A stretch of 37,638 bases of DNA from Halanaerobiales bacterium. Lineage in GTDB: Bacteria > Bacillota > Halanaerobiia > Halanaerobiales > DTU029. Shown piece after piece: positions 1 to 8,100 of this stretch. The stretch spans positions 1 through 37,638 of the forward strand of contig JAKSCG010000232.1 of NCBI GenBank assembly GCA_022360715.1, written 5' to 3'. The notes under the pieces were generated by a model, which was given only the letters and a program-made list of their open reading frames with translations, did no database searches and was not told the origin of the DNA. Within the stretch, counting starts at the first letter, position 1, and every line of letters starts with the position of its first letter. Made by a program: the position numbers and the translations under genes.

Positions 1-18
1 AAGAATTGGGGGTCTGGC

Positions 19-153
19 ATGAGTAGTATTGCTGCACTAATCATTACCCAGAATGAGGAAGAAAATATCAGGGAATGTCTGGAGAGTATTAACTGGTGTG
101 ACGAAATCGTGAAGTTAATAAAAAAAGTGGATGGTGAAAGATTTGGAAGATAA
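19..153 (+). pseudogene. N-terminal remnant of a family 2 glycosyltransferase
   Basis: A 44-codon frame starts at an ATG preceded by a GGGGGT ribosome binding site. Its first 31 residues contain LIITQNEEENIRECLESI and NWCDEIV, which look like the start of WaaE/KdtX-type family 2 glycosyltransferases (GT-A fold, nucleotide-sugar binding). In that family the next residues should be a V-D-S-x-S-x-D-x-T segment. Here they are replaced at about position 112 by an unrelated lysine-rich tail, and the frame stops at 151-153. The rest of the enzyme is absent. The fragment overlaps the start of the downstream membrane protein by 23 bases in another frame. I infer a deletion or recombination junction that removed most of a glycosyltransferase gene. 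It is almost certainly non-functional. Confidence 0.72.
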
Positions 154-1333
154 AAAAATACAATTATTTTTTGAAAAAGCAATAATCGTTAATCTTTATT
201 TCTTTTCGTTAGGAACCATGGTATCAAAGGCATTAACCAGTATTAGCGGGGCTTTAGTTGTTGTTTTTTGGATACTTAGAATAATTTACACTAAAGGCTA
301 TAGCTTTAAAACAACTCCTCTGGATCTCCCGATTTTATGCTTTATTAGTACGATATTGTTATCAGGAATTGGAGCGTTTACTCGAAATTTTTTTGAGGAT
401 TTCTTTAATTACACTCTTTTAATACTATTATATTATGCTATTATTAATACCATAAAAGATTACGAAACTCTAAAGAAAATATTATTATTAACTATAATTT
501 CAGTAATATTAGCTTCGCTCTTTGGCTTGTATCAATATTATGTTTTTGAAGTGAGTAGGGTTTCTAGTTTTATGTTAATTATAGGTTATGGAGGGGTATT
601 ATCTATTGCTATTATATTTGCCTTTAGTTATTTATTATGGGGAGACTTTCGCTTTAATTATAAACTCGTTCTGATTGGTTTAATATTAGTATTTGGATTA
701 AATTTACTTTTTACTAAAGCTCGGGGAGCATGGTTGGCATTTATAGGGAGCATTTTGTTATTATCATGGATTAAAGACAAAAGATTAATCTTAGTATTAG
801 TATTTTTAATCTTATTATTAGGTATATTTTTGCCTAGTCAATATACTGATAGATTTTTCAGTATTTTTGATCTGGAAAATGATAACTCAAATCAAGCAAG
901 AATAATACTCTGGCAAGGTGCTTTTATGATGTGGAAAGACCATCTGGTTAATGGAGTGGGTGCAGGTAATTTTAAAGAAACATTTGAAACAAATTATATG
1001 GATTTAGAACCTATTACTACAGATCATGCCCATAATAACTTTTTACAATTTGCTGCCGAAACTGGTACATTAGGCTTTATTGCTTTTAGTTATTTAATGG
1101 TTATTATACTGAAGGTTTTGTTTGAATCTTATAACGAGATAAAGCGTAAAAATTGGCGTTTATTTTTATTATCATCCTTTGTTTCAATGGTTAGTTTCAA
1201 TATTTCTGGTTTAACAGAGTTTACTTTTGGGGTTACAGCCTTTGTTCGCTTTTTCTGGTTCCTATTAGCTTTAAGTATGGTTGTGATAGATTTTAGTCAA
1301 AACCGAGAGAAAGATGCTGTATATAATTATTAA
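131..1333 (+). CDS. O-antigen ligase / polymerase family membrane protein
   Basis: This 400-residue polytopic membrane protein has about ten to twelve hydrophobic segments. Two signatures of the Wzy_C/WaaL superfamily are visible: ARGAWLAF near residue 200, where an essential Arg faces the periplasm, and DHAHNNFLQFAAETG near residue 300, the periplasmic loop with the conserved His. Members transfer undecaprenyl-linked glycan to lipid A core or to protein, or polymerise O-units. Which of these applies here cannot be told from sequence. The ATG at 131 lacks a clear ribosome binding site, and a GTG three bases further on is possible. The gene is strikingly AT-rich, with runs of ATT/TTA codons, compared with the housekeeping genes further right. 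That is typical of surface-glycan genes acquired by transfer. Confidence 0.85.
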   Translation: MVKDLEDKKIQLFFEKAIIVNLYFFSLGTMVSKALTSISGALVVVFWILRIIYTKGYSFKTTPLDLPILCFISTILLSGIGAFTRNFFEDFFNYTLLILLYYAIINTIKDYETLKKILLLTIISVILASLFGLYQYYVFEVSRVSSFMLIIGYGGVLSIAIIFAFSYLLWGDFRFNYKLVLIGLILVFGLNLLFTKARGAWLAFIGSILLLSWIKDKRLILVLVFLILLLGIFLPSQYTDRFFSIFDLENDNSNQARIILWQGAFMMWKDHLVNGVGAGNFKETFETNYMDLEPITTDHAHNNFLQFAAETGTLGFIAFSYLMVIILKVLFESYNEIKRKNWRLFLLSSFVSMVSFNISGLTEFTFGVTAFVRFFWFLLALSMVVIDFSQNREKDAVYNY

Positions 1334-1396
1334 ATGTGACCAGTGAGGAAAAGAATAATTAAGTCTTGGCATTAATAAAACAACGGGGTGAAAGAA

Positions 1397-2326
1397 TTGA
1401 AAATTAGCGGTTTTTCGATGTGTAGAAATGCGATTAAGCTTTATTATCCAATTAAAGAAGCAATTGAATCTATTTTACCGATCTGTGATGAGTTTATTGT
1501 TGCCGTGGGGAAAGGTGATCAAGATGATAATACCAGAGAAGTAATCGAAGGGATCGGCAGTAATAAGGTTAAAATAATTGACACAATTTGGGAGGAAAAA
1601 GACTTTGTCAAAGGACGGGTAAACGCTATTCAAACTAATATTGCATTAGAGCAATGTTCGGGTGACTGGTGTTTTTATCTGCAGGCTGATGAGGTGGTCC
1701 ATGAGAAATATTTGCCGGTAATTAAGGATAGATGTCTGGAACTTTTAAATGATCAAGAGGTAGAGGGATTGGTCTTTGATTACCGGCACTTCTGGGGTGA
1801 CTATAATCACTATCAGATCAGTCACGGATGGTATAAAAGAGAGGTCAGAATTATCAGGAATAATATCGGGATTAAATCTTATCGCAGTGCACAGGGTTTT
1901 AGAAGAAATGGCGAAAAAAGAGTTAAGGCAGCGCATGCCAATGCAGAGATATTTCACTATGGTTGGGTTAGACCTCCCCGTTATATGCAGAGTAAAACTA
2001 AGGCCTTTAATACTTTACACTGGGGTAAGCAGAGAGCTGAGGAATACTATAAGAGTGCTCCGACAGAATTGGATTATGGACCATTAAATAAACTTCCAGA
2101 ATATACAGGTACCCACCCTCAGATTATGAATAAGTTGATTGAAAAAATGGATTGGCAGGATAAATTACAATATACAGGTGAACCCTCACCAGAACGAGAA
2201 CAACATAAGCATGAAAGATTGAAAGCCAGAATATTGACCTGGCTTGAACAGAGACTTGAAAAAAAAATTGGGGGGAAAATATATCTAAGCGGGTATCGAA
2301 ATTACAGGTTAATTGGCAATAAATAA
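1397..2326 (+). CDS. Glycosyltransferase family 2-type protein
   Basis: This protein of about 309 residues begins KISGFSMCRNAIKLYYP, followed by ICDEFIVAVGKGDQDDNT, the usual N-terminal layout of a group of GT-A family glycosyltransferases found in polysaccharide loci. An acidic metal/nucleotide-sugar site of DxD type is seen as QADEVVHE near residue 100. I prefer the TTG at 1397, because GGGGTG at 1385-1390 lies six bases upstream and the product then starts like its relatives. A GTG at 1388 would add three residues but has no ribosome binding site. There is no signal peptide or membrane segment, so it is probably cytoplasmic and acts on lipid-linked or nucleotide sugar donors. The acceptor is unknown. 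Confidence 0.8.
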   Translation: MKISGFSMCRNAIKLYYPIKEAIESILPICDEFIVAVGKGDQDDNTREVIEGIGSNKVKIIDTIWEEKDFVKGRVNAIQTNIALEQCSGDWCFYLQADEVVHEKYLPVIKDRCLELLNDQEVEGLVFDYRHFWGDYNHYQISHGWYKREVRIIRNNIGIKSYRSAQGFRRNGEKRVKAAHANAEIFHYGWVRPPRYMQSKTKAFNTLHWGKQRAEEYYKSAPTELDYGPLNKLPEYTGTHPQIMNKLIEKMDWQDKLQYTGEPSPEREQHKHERLKARILTWLEQRLEKKIGGKIYLSGYRNYRLIGNK

Positions 2327-2397
2327 GTGTTATAAAATGAAGTATAGATTGAAGTTTAAATGGATATTGGCAAGATTTAAAGAGAGGGAATATAAAA

Positions 2398-3444
2398 ATG
2401 TCTAGTTTAGCCAGTTATTTAGCAAAATTTAGTCAGCAGAAAATATTAGTGGTCGGAGATATAATTGCCGATGAGTTTATTACCGGGCAACCACAAAGAT
2501 TATCGAGAGAAGCTCCGGTTTTAATCTTAGAGCAGATTGAGAATAATCTTTTACCCGGTGGTGGTACTAATGCTGCTAATAATATAGCGGCCCTGGGGGG
2601 ACAAGCCTATCTTGCCGGGGTAATCGGTGATGATACAGTTGGGAATCGATTAAGGGGGAGATTGCAGGAATTAGGAATAATCACCAAAGGGCTGGTGGTT
2701 GATAGCACTCGTTCGACCTCAATTAAAACCAGGATTATGGCGGGCGGAAACCAAACTGTTAAACAACAAATCGTTAGACTAGATAATATTGAACGAGAGC
2801 ATATTTCCCCGGCAATAGAAGATCAACTCTGTTCTTATATTGAAACCGTAATTGATCAGGTTAATGGCATTATCTTATCTGATTATGGCAATGGGGTTTT
2901 TACTAAAAGAATCCAAAAAGAAATTGTTAGTTTGGCCAATCAACATGGTCAATTGATCGCGGTTGACTCAAGATATCAACTTAAGAGTTTTCAAGGGATT
3001 ACAATTGCAACACCAAATAAAGAAGAAGCAGAATCAGTGGTTGGGTATAAATTAAATTCCCGGCCAAGGATAGAAAAGGCAGGTTGGCAGCTAAAAGAAG
3101 AGCTAAAAGCAGCAGCGATCTTAATTACACTGGGTGGAGAAGGGATGCAACTTTTTACTGACCGGGGAACAACCCATATCCCGGCTTCTAATTTTACGGA
3201 AGTCTTTGATGTTACCGGGGCGGGAGATACGGTAGTTGCCACTCTAGTCCTGGCTTTAGTTAGTGGTGCCGGGCTGATTGAAGCGATGAAGATAGCTAAC
3301 TATGCGGCCGGAATTGTCGTCAAAAAATCCGGGGTAGCTACGGTTAATATAAATGAGTTAAAAATTGCATTGGGAGAGGGAAATAATGAGGGAGAAGATT
3401 TACCCGATAGCTCAATTAAAACAGATTTTACAACGAGAACGTAA
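2398..3444 (+). CDS. rfaE1: D-glycero-beta-D-manno-heptose-7-phosphate kinase (HldE kinase domain)
   Basis: This 348-residue PfkB/ribokinase-family protein phosphorylates heptose 7-phosphate at C1 in ADP-heptose synthesis. Evidence: VVGDIIADEFITGQPQRLSR near residue 18, the substrate-binding GGGTNAANNIAALGG at about 54-68, and the C-terminal anion hole and catalytic motif DVTGAGDTVVA near 270. The start ATG follows GAGAGGG. The kinase ends about where the kinase half of E. coli HldE ends, but with a poorly conserved tail of about 20 residues. That tail exists because the frame runs 59 bases into the next gene, which encodes the other half of HldE. Heptose synthesis points to an LPS-like outer membrane or a heptosylated glycan. 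Confidence 0.9.
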   Translation: MSSLASYLAKFSQQKILVVGDIIADEFITGQPQRLSREAPVLILEQIENNLLPGGGTNAANNIAALGGQAYLAGVIGDDTVGNRLRGRLQELGIITKGLVVDSTRSTSIKTRIMAGGNQTVKQQIVRLDNIEREHISPAIEDQLCSYIETVIDQVNGIILSDYGNGVFTKRIQKEIVSLANQHGQLIAVDSRYQLKSFQGITIATPNKEEAESVVGYKLNSRPRIEKAGWQLKEELKAAAILITLGGEGMQLFTDRGTTHIPASNFTEVFDVTGAGDTVVATLVLALVSGAGLIEAMKIANYAAGIVVKKSGVATVNINELKIALGEGNNEGEDLPDSSIKTDFTTRT

Positions 3445-3865
3445 AACTGGGAAAAAAATAGTATTTACTAATGGTTGTTTTGATATTCTCCATGTTGGTC
3501 ATGTCCATTATCTGACTGCGGCCAAAAAAAGAGGGGATATTTTAGTAATCGGATTAAATAGTGATCGTTCGGTTAAGGGCCTGAAGGGAGATAAACGTCC
3601 TTTAATTGATGAAACGGCCAGGGCAGAGGTCTTATCTTCGTTAGAAGTGGTTGATTATATCTCTATTTTCAACGAAAGTACCGCTAATCAAATTATTGCT
3701 GATTTACAGCCCGATATCTATGTTAAGGGTGGAGATTATCAAATTGGGAACCTACCGGAAGTTAGCACAGTTGCAAGCTATGGAGGGGAAGTGCAATTAA
3801 TTCCGGTGGTAACCGGTGCCTCTACTACTAATATAATTAAAGAAATTCTCCGACGTTACGGCTAA
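3386..3865 (+). CDS. rfaE2: D-glycero-beta-D-manno-heptose 1-phosphate adenylyltransferase (HldE C-terminal domain)
   Basis: This 159-residue nucleotidyltransferase of the cytidylyltransferase-like superfamily makes ADP-heptose from heptose 1-phosphate and ATP. The signature FTNGCFDILHVGHVHYL (residues about 24-40) holds the HxGH nucleotide-binding motif. VKGGDY and TTNIIKEI near the C-terminus match RfaE2/HldE. The ATG at 3386 is chosen because GGGAGAGGG lies about five bases upstream; a TTG at 3365 would add seven residues without a binding site. It overlaps rfaE1 by 59 bases in a different frame, so translation is probably coupled. In enterobacteria the two activities are one polypeptide; here they are split. 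Confidence 0.93.
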   Translation: MREKIYPIAQLKQILQRERKTGKKIVFTNGCFDILHVGHVHYLTAAKKRGDILVIGLNSDRSVKGLKGDKRPLIDETARAEVLSSLEVVDYISIFNESTANQIIADLQPDIYVKGGDYQIGNLPEVSTVASYGGEVQLIPVVTGASTTNIIKEILRRYG

Positions 3866-3875
3866 TTTAAGCAAC

Positions 3876-3903
3876 TTGACATTTTAAGGTGCCTAATGAT
3901 AAG
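3876..3903 (+). promoter_or_regulatory. Possible promoter for the gene at 3972
   Basis: TTGACA at 3876-3881 is a perfect -35 box. GATAAG at 3898-3903, 16 bases further on, is a fair -10. It lies in the 106-base gap after rfaE2. Confidence 0.4.
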
Positions 3904-3971
3904 ATCTTTTCAGCTAGTTTGGAGTTAGAACGGCATCGGGATAAATCAATTATATCATCAAAAAGGGGTTT

Positions 3972-4592
3972 ATGTATATTATGAATATGAAAAAGCATGC
4001 CAGTAAATATCGCAAACCGATCTCCAGGTTATTTTTTATCATTGTTTTATTTTTCATCTTGTTCACCCAATATTCCTGGCAGCCGAATAGTATATTGGAT
4101 ATAGTTGTTGAAACGATAGGGTTTATCTTGGTTGTTCTTTGTTCGCTGGGGAGGATTTGGAGTGGATTGTATATTGAGGGGAAAAAAAATAATGAACTGG
4201 TTACCAAAGGTCCTTACTCAATGGTCAGGAACCCACTTTATTTGTTTAGTTTTCTGGGGGCATTAGGCCTTGGTTTGTCCTCCAAAAATCTGATTGTTTT
4301 ACTCCTGCTCGTTGGATTTTTTGCACTGTATTATCCCCTAGTTATTAAAGCAGAGGAAGAAAGACTGCAGGAATTATATCAGGAAAAATTTTTATCCTAT
4401 AAAAAGTCGACACCAAGGTTTATGCCGGACTTTTCAAAATATTACACTGAAGCAAAATACTTGGTTAATGTAAAAAGATATATAAAGTCTTTTTTAGATG
4501 TGATGTGGTTTTTCTGGTTTTACATATTCTTGCGGATTATAGAGGTTATGCATATAAATGGTATTATTCCGGTATTTTATAAAATTCCTTAA
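3972..4592 (+). CDS. Isoprenylcysteine carboxyl methyltransferase-like membrane protein
   Basis: This 206-residue integral membrane protein has about five hydrophobic segments. The stretch TKGPYSMVRNPLYL near residue 77 is the conserved S-adenosylmethionine/substrate motif of the ICMT/phospholipid methyltransferase superfamily (GPY-xxxRNPxY), followed by an EEERLQELYQEKFLSYKKSTPRF-like region (residues about 136-158) typical of the family C-terminal core. After that it carries an unusual extra hydrophobic tail of about 50 residues (FLDVMWFFWFYIFL). Bacterial members methylate small molecules or lipids; the substrate here is unknown. The start at 3972 follows AAAAGGGG with a rather short spacing, and ATGs at 3981 and 3987 are alternatives. 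Confidence 0.75.
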   Translation: MYIMNMKKHASKYRKPISRLFFIIVLFFILFTQYSWQPNSILDIVVETIGFILVVLCSLGRIWSGLYIEGKKNNELVTKGPYSMVRNPLYLFSFLGALGLGLSSKNLIVLLLLVGFFALYYPLVIKAEEERLQELYQEKFLSYKKSTPRFMPDFSKYYTEAKYLVNVKRYIKSFLDVMWFFWFYIFLRIIEVMHINGIIPVFYKIP

Positions 4593-4614
4593 AATATCGG
4601 AGATTTAAAATAAA

Positions 4615-5991
4615 ATGGAGAGTTTACGCAAGGGGGTTAAAGAGATCGGAAAGTCTGTGGAGCAACTGGAAAAAGAGTTTCCTTTGATTAGCAAGATCAG
4701 GGCCGGCCTACCGGTCTATTGGAAAAATAATGATAAAAAAGCAAGTAAAGCGTTACTGGCCGGTCTTCCCTTTACAAAAAGTGATTTACAGCAAGCAGAA
4801 AAAAGCTGGCTGAAGTTCGCCCCATTGCTGGAATGCTTATTTCCCCAACTAAAGGTTACCGGGGGAATTATTGAGTCTAAATTAAAGCCAATCTCCACTA
4901 TGAAGTCGGAATTGGTAGGTATTTACCGGCAAGAAATTCCCGGTAATTTGTTTTTAAAGGGGGATCACCAGCTCCCAATTGCCGGTTCGGTCAAAGCCCG
5001 GGGTGGAATCTATGCTGTTTTGAAATATGCTGAACGACTGGCCGTTGCCAATGGTCTATTAGAGCAAGGGGATAATTACTCCAAGATAGCCGCCGAAAGC
5101 TGTCGAAAGTACTTTAGTCGATACAGGATAGAGGTAGGTTCTACCGGTAATCTGGGGTTGAGTATCGGAATAATGGCTTCAGCGCTGGGATTTCAAGTAA
5201 CAGTTCATATGTCCAATGATGCCAAGGAGTGGAAAAAGAAATTATTAAGGGGAAAGGGAGTAGTTGTACACGAATATGATAATGATTACACTGAAGCGGT
5301 AGCAAAAGGCAGGGAATCGGCCCGGAGTAATCCGGTCAGTTATTTTATTGATGATGAAAATTCGGCCGATCTTTTTTTAGGGTATAGTGTTGCCGCCCTT
5401 CGTCTCAAAGAACAACTAAGCAGGGCCGGGATTACAGTGGATCATAAAAATCCCCTTTTTGTCTATTTACCCTGCGGGGTTGGGGGGGCACCCGGCGGAA
5501 TTACATTTGGTCTGAAACATGTTTATGGTGATGATGCTTATTGTTTTTTTGTTGAACCGACCCATTCACCGTCAATGCTGCTGGGTCTGTTAACTAAGGA
5601 GTATGAAGGGATTAAAGTTCAGGATTATGGAATTGATAACCGGACAGTAGCCGACGGTCTGGCGGTTGCTTCTCCTTCGCCTTTAGTTTCCAGGATTATT
5701 GGCGGGCTGGTAGACGGTATATATACGATTACTGATCAACAGCTTTACATTTTGCTGGCTATCGGCAAAGAGAGTGAGGGGATTGAGATAGAACCTTCCG
5801 CAGCGGCCGGATTGTTAGGACCAGTGCTGATTTCCCGATTTGGCAAGGATTATCTCAATGATCAATTCGATTCGGTAACTCATCTGGCCTGGGCGACGGG
5901 TGGGGCATTACTCCCGGCTGAAAATATGCTGGAATATTATCATACCGGGAAAGGGTTGTTAAAGAGAAGCCAAGTGGTGCTGGATTATTAG
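4615..5991 (+). CDS. dsdA: D-serine dehydratase (D-serine ammonia-lyase)
   Basis: This 458-residue PLP enzyme of fold type II converts D-serine to pyruvate and ammonia (EC 4.3.1.18). The PLP-binding lysine is K127 in IAGSVKARGG. The glycine-rich phosphate loop is GSTGNLGLSIG near residue 177. LKGDHQLPIAGS before the lysine and YLPCGVGGAPGG near 285 are DsdA-specific. Length is close to the E. coli enzyme (442). No dsdC regulator or dsdX/cycA transporter is adjacent, so it may serve detoxification or catabolism of D-serine from the envelope rather than a dedicated uptake operon. It converges with the lipoprotein gene, leaving only about 14 bases between the stops. Confidence 0.95.
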   Translation: MESLRKGVKEIGKSVEQLEKEFPLISKIRAGLPVYWKNNDKKASKALLAGLPFTKSDLQQAEKSWLKFAPLLECLFPQLKVTGGIIESKLKPISTMKSELVGIYRQEIPGNLFLKGDHQLPIAGSVKARGGIYAVLKYAERLAVANGLLEQGDNYSKIAAESCRKYFSRYRIEVGSTGNLGLSIGIMASALGFQVTVHMSNDAKEWKKKLLRGKGVVVHEYDNDYTEAVAKGRESARSNPVSYFIDDENSADLFLGYSVAALRLKEQLSRAGITVDHKNPLFVYLPCGVGGAPGGITFGLKHVYGDDAYCFFVEPTHSPSMLLGLLTKEYEGIKVQDYGIDNRTVADGLAVASPSPLVSRIIGGLVDGIYTITDQQLYILLAIGKESEGIEIEPSAAAGLLGPVLISRFGKDYLNDQFDSVTHLAWATGGALLPAENMLEYYHTGKGLLKRSQVVLDY

Positions 5992-6005
5992 ACTTAAGGG
6001 AATCA

Positions 6006-6902
6006 TTATTTAACCAATAATTTTTCCTGGGCCGATTTAATATTTTTGGCAACAAGACCTGCTTTGATCTTGATAATATTTAAGTCCTTAAGATTAATAA
6101 CTTCTTCTAAAGTCGCAACAGATAAGGTTATTTGATCGGCTAAATCATCGGCCCCTTTTGCGATTAACTCGCTGGTAATATTAGCTTGTTGCTGCTGTAT
6201 TTCCCTTAAATAACTATTGATGTTTTGGTAATTATTTTCGGCAGCATCCAAAATAATTTGGCGAAGATAATACTTTATATAATAGATTGAAGCGGCAAGA
6301 CGATCATTTAATTCCCGGAAAAACAAGGGAATATATTCAGCCAGGGCATTGGAGTTGGATAGTGTCTGAAAATAATTACAAGTAGAAACAGCCATCGTTA
6401 ATTCATTTAAAGCTGTCTCAAAACCGGTAATGGTGGTTGCCGCAAGATCTTCCTTTAATAACTCCGGTTTTAATTCATCCCACTTTACATGGATATGGTT
6501 TATTTTTTCCGAGAGGTCTTGCCAGGTAAAACTAATATCTTCAGGAATCTTTTCTTTAATTTCTTCAATATTATACCGATGTTCTTCTTCAATAGTTTTA
6601 ACTAATAGGAGGTCAGCATTAGTTATTGGTGCAGGTTTAAATGCAGGTTCATTATCTTTGATTGCGGACTCCGAATCCCTTTCTTCCTCTTTTGCCTTTA
6701 GTTGTTTTTGATAATATGGTATGATATCTGCCTGGCCGATAATATCAACAAGATTTGTATAAATGTCTAGAATCCCCGGATAGATCAGGTTGAATTTATC
6801 TTTGCTTTCCGGGCCGGAGTTTTCCGGATTACGCGTACAAGCAGATAGGTTCAACACCAGCAAAAATATAATTAGAACTGAAGTAAATTTGATTTTTTTC
6901 AT
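6006..6902 (-). CDS. Predicted lipoprotein of unknown function
   Basis: This protein of about 298 residues has a classic lipoprotein signal: MKKIKF, a hydrophobic core and the lipobox LSAC with C22 as the lipidated residue. The mature part is helical and rich in Glu, Lys and Gln, with a low-complexity acidic linker (residues about 70-95), a Gln run (REIQQQQAN), and no catalytic motif I recognise. I choose the ATG at 6902 because AGGTGA sits five bases upstream; the GTG at 6911 overlaps that site. It may be a surface-anchored spacer or binding protein. The function is not deducible, and its neighbours (dsdA, a tRNA) give no context. Confidence 0.7.
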   Translation of the reverse strand: MKKIKFTSVLIIFLLVLNLSACTRNPENSGPESKDKFNLIYPGILDIYTNLVDIIGQADIIPYYQKQLKAKEEERDSESAIKDNEPAFKPAPITNADLLLVKTIEEEHRYNIEEIKEKIPEDISFTWQDLSEKINHIHVKWDELKPELLKEDLAATTITGFETALNELTMAVSTCNYFQTLSNSNALAEYIPLFFRELNDRLAASIYYIKYYLRQIILDAAENNYQNINSYLREIQQQQANITSELIAKGADDLADQITLSVATLEEVINLKDLNIIKIKAGLVAKNIKSAQEKLLVK

Positions 6903-6957
6903 TTTGTTCACCTAGAAGTATCATATCCATAATTAGTTGAATTAATGCTATTTAATC

Positions 6958-6986
6958 TTGACCGCAATAAACATATATGTTATTAT
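6958..6986 (+). promoter_or_regulatory. Promoter of tRNA-Gln
   Basis: TTGACC at 6958-6963 and TATTAT at 6981-6986 have a 17-base spacer. The expected transcript start, near 6993, is just ahead of the mature tRNA 5' end at 6999. Confidence 0.75.
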
Positions 6987-6998
6987 AATTTATACAGT

Positions 6999-7072
6999 TG
7001 CCGGATTGTGTAATGGTAGCACACATGACTCTGGATCATGTTGTCCAGGTTCGAGCCCTGGTCCGGCAGCCA
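6999..7072 (+). tRNA. tRNA-Gln (anticodon CTG)
   Basis: A complete cloverleaf can be folded by eye. The acceptor stem is TGCCGGA with TCCGGCA (7 bp), with discriminator G and an encoded CCA (7070-7072). The D-stem is GTG/CAC with the TAATGGTAG loop. The anticodon stem is CATGA/TCATG with loop CTCTGGA, giving anticodon CTG (codon CAG). The T-stem is CCAGG/CCTGG with loop TTCGAGC. It stands alone, with its own promoter and terminator. Confidence 0.96.
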
Positions 7073-7110
7073 TTTTTTTATTTAAAACTAAACTTGATGA
7101 AACGACAATT

Positions 7111-7137
7111 AACCGGTTTATGCAAAGCCGGTTTTTC
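7111..7137 (+). terminator. Terminator after tRNA-Gln
   Basis: AACCGGTTT pairs with AAA-(G)-CCGGTT around an ATGC loop, with one bulged G, and runs into TTTTTCTGTTT. It separates the tRNA from the next promoter at 7188. Confidence 0.6.
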
Positions 7138-7187
7138 TGTTTAATAGGATCTTTAAAATTAGGAATAATATTTAGGGAGGGCTATTA

Positions 7188-7216
7188 TTGACATATGTTA
7201 ATAATAATGCTATAAT
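7188..7216 (+). promoter_or_regulatory. Consensus sigma-A promoter of the mrp-like gene
   Basis: TTGACA (7188-7193), a spacer of exactly 17 bases, then TATAAT (7211-7216): both hexamers match consensus perfectly, so the gene should be strongly and constitutively transcribed. Confidence 0.85.
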
Positions 7217-7249
7217 TATTATTTGGAAAAATGAGTGGAGGCGATAAAC

Positions 7250-8095
7250 TTGTACGAAGTTAAAGAGGGAAAACTGGTCCTTAAGTATGGTATAATTAAA
7301 CAGGGATTAATTGCTGTAGCCAGTGGTAAAGGCGGGGTTGGGAAATCTACGGTTACGGTTAATCTTGCCCTGGCTTTGCAGCAACTGGGCCATCAAGTTG
7401 GGATTATTGATGCCGATATTCATGGTTTCAGTATTCCCCGGATTATCGGTTTAAAAGATAAACCAATGGTGTATAATGAAAAAGAAATAGTCCCCCCTGC
7501 AGAAAAGGGGATCAAGGTAATGTCGATCGGTTCTTTTGTCCAGGAAGCTGATCCGGTCATATGGCGGGCACCGTTATTAATGGGGGTTTTACAACAGTTT
7601 ATGGAAGATGTCCACTGGGAAGAACTGGATTATCTGTTGTTGGATCTTCCGCCGGGGACCGGTGATATGGCTTTGAATATCATGCAAAGGTTACCCCATA
7701 CGCAAATGCTGGTTGTTACCACTCCGCAAATTACGGCTACTCAGGTGGCGGGACGTATTGCCAAAGTTGCCGAAAAACTTGATGCCGAGCTATTGGGAGT
7801 GATTGAAAATATGTCTTTTTATCAATGTCCCCACTGTGCTCAGCGCGAGTATATTTTTGGTCAGGGCGGCGGAAAAAAACTGGCTGCTCAGTTAAAAACC
7901 GAACTCCTCGGTGAACTGCCGCTATTACCTGCCATCCGGGAAGGCGGAGATGCCGGCAACCCGCTGGTGCTTTCTTTACCTGATTCGGAAGCAACGGCCG
8001 TTTATCTCGATATTGCCGGCAAGATCAGGGGGAGGGTTAAAGAATTTGATTCGGCGATTAAACCGATCGTTTTAAAGGAAGAGCCGGAAAAGTAA
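7250..8095 (+). CDS. Mrp/NBP35-family ATP-binding Fe-S cluster carrier
   Basis: This P-loop ATPase of about 281 residues belongs to the ApbC/Mrp family, which binds and delivers Fe-S clusters in the cytoplasm. The deviant Walker A SGKGGVGKST lies near residue 25, DADIHGFSIP is the switch/Mrp-specific segment, and LLLDLPPGTGD near 130 is Walker B. The metal-binding CxxC is seen as YQCPHC near residue 197. The N-terminal DUF59-like domain of longer Mrp proteins is absent. The TTG at 7250 is preferred because GGAGG lies eight bases upstream; the GTG at 7235 lies upstream of that site. The next gene, of the DUF134 family, commonly sits beside Mrp-type or dinitrogenase-cofactor-type genes. Confidence 0.92.
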   Translation: MYEVKEGKLVLKYGIIKQGLIAVASGKGGVGKSTVTVNLALALQQLGHQVGIIDADIHGFSIPRIIGLKDKPMVYNEKEIVPPAEKGIKVMSIGSFVQEADPVIWRAPLLMGVLQQFMEDVHWEELDYLLLDLPPGTGDMALNIMQRLPHTQMLVVTTPQITATQVAGRIAKVAEKLDAELLGVIENMSFYQCPHCAQREYIFGQGGGKKLAAQLKTELLGELPLLPAIREGGDAGNPLVLSLPDSEATAVYLDIAGKIRGRVKEFDSAIKPIVLKEEPEK

Positions 8096-8100
8096 AAACT

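Noticed and set aside
3430..3460. Programmed frameshift joining rfaE1 and rfaE2
   Set aside because: The A-run (GGGAAAAAAA) lies after the rfaE1 stop codon, and no slippery heptamer with a downstream structure is seen within the overlap.
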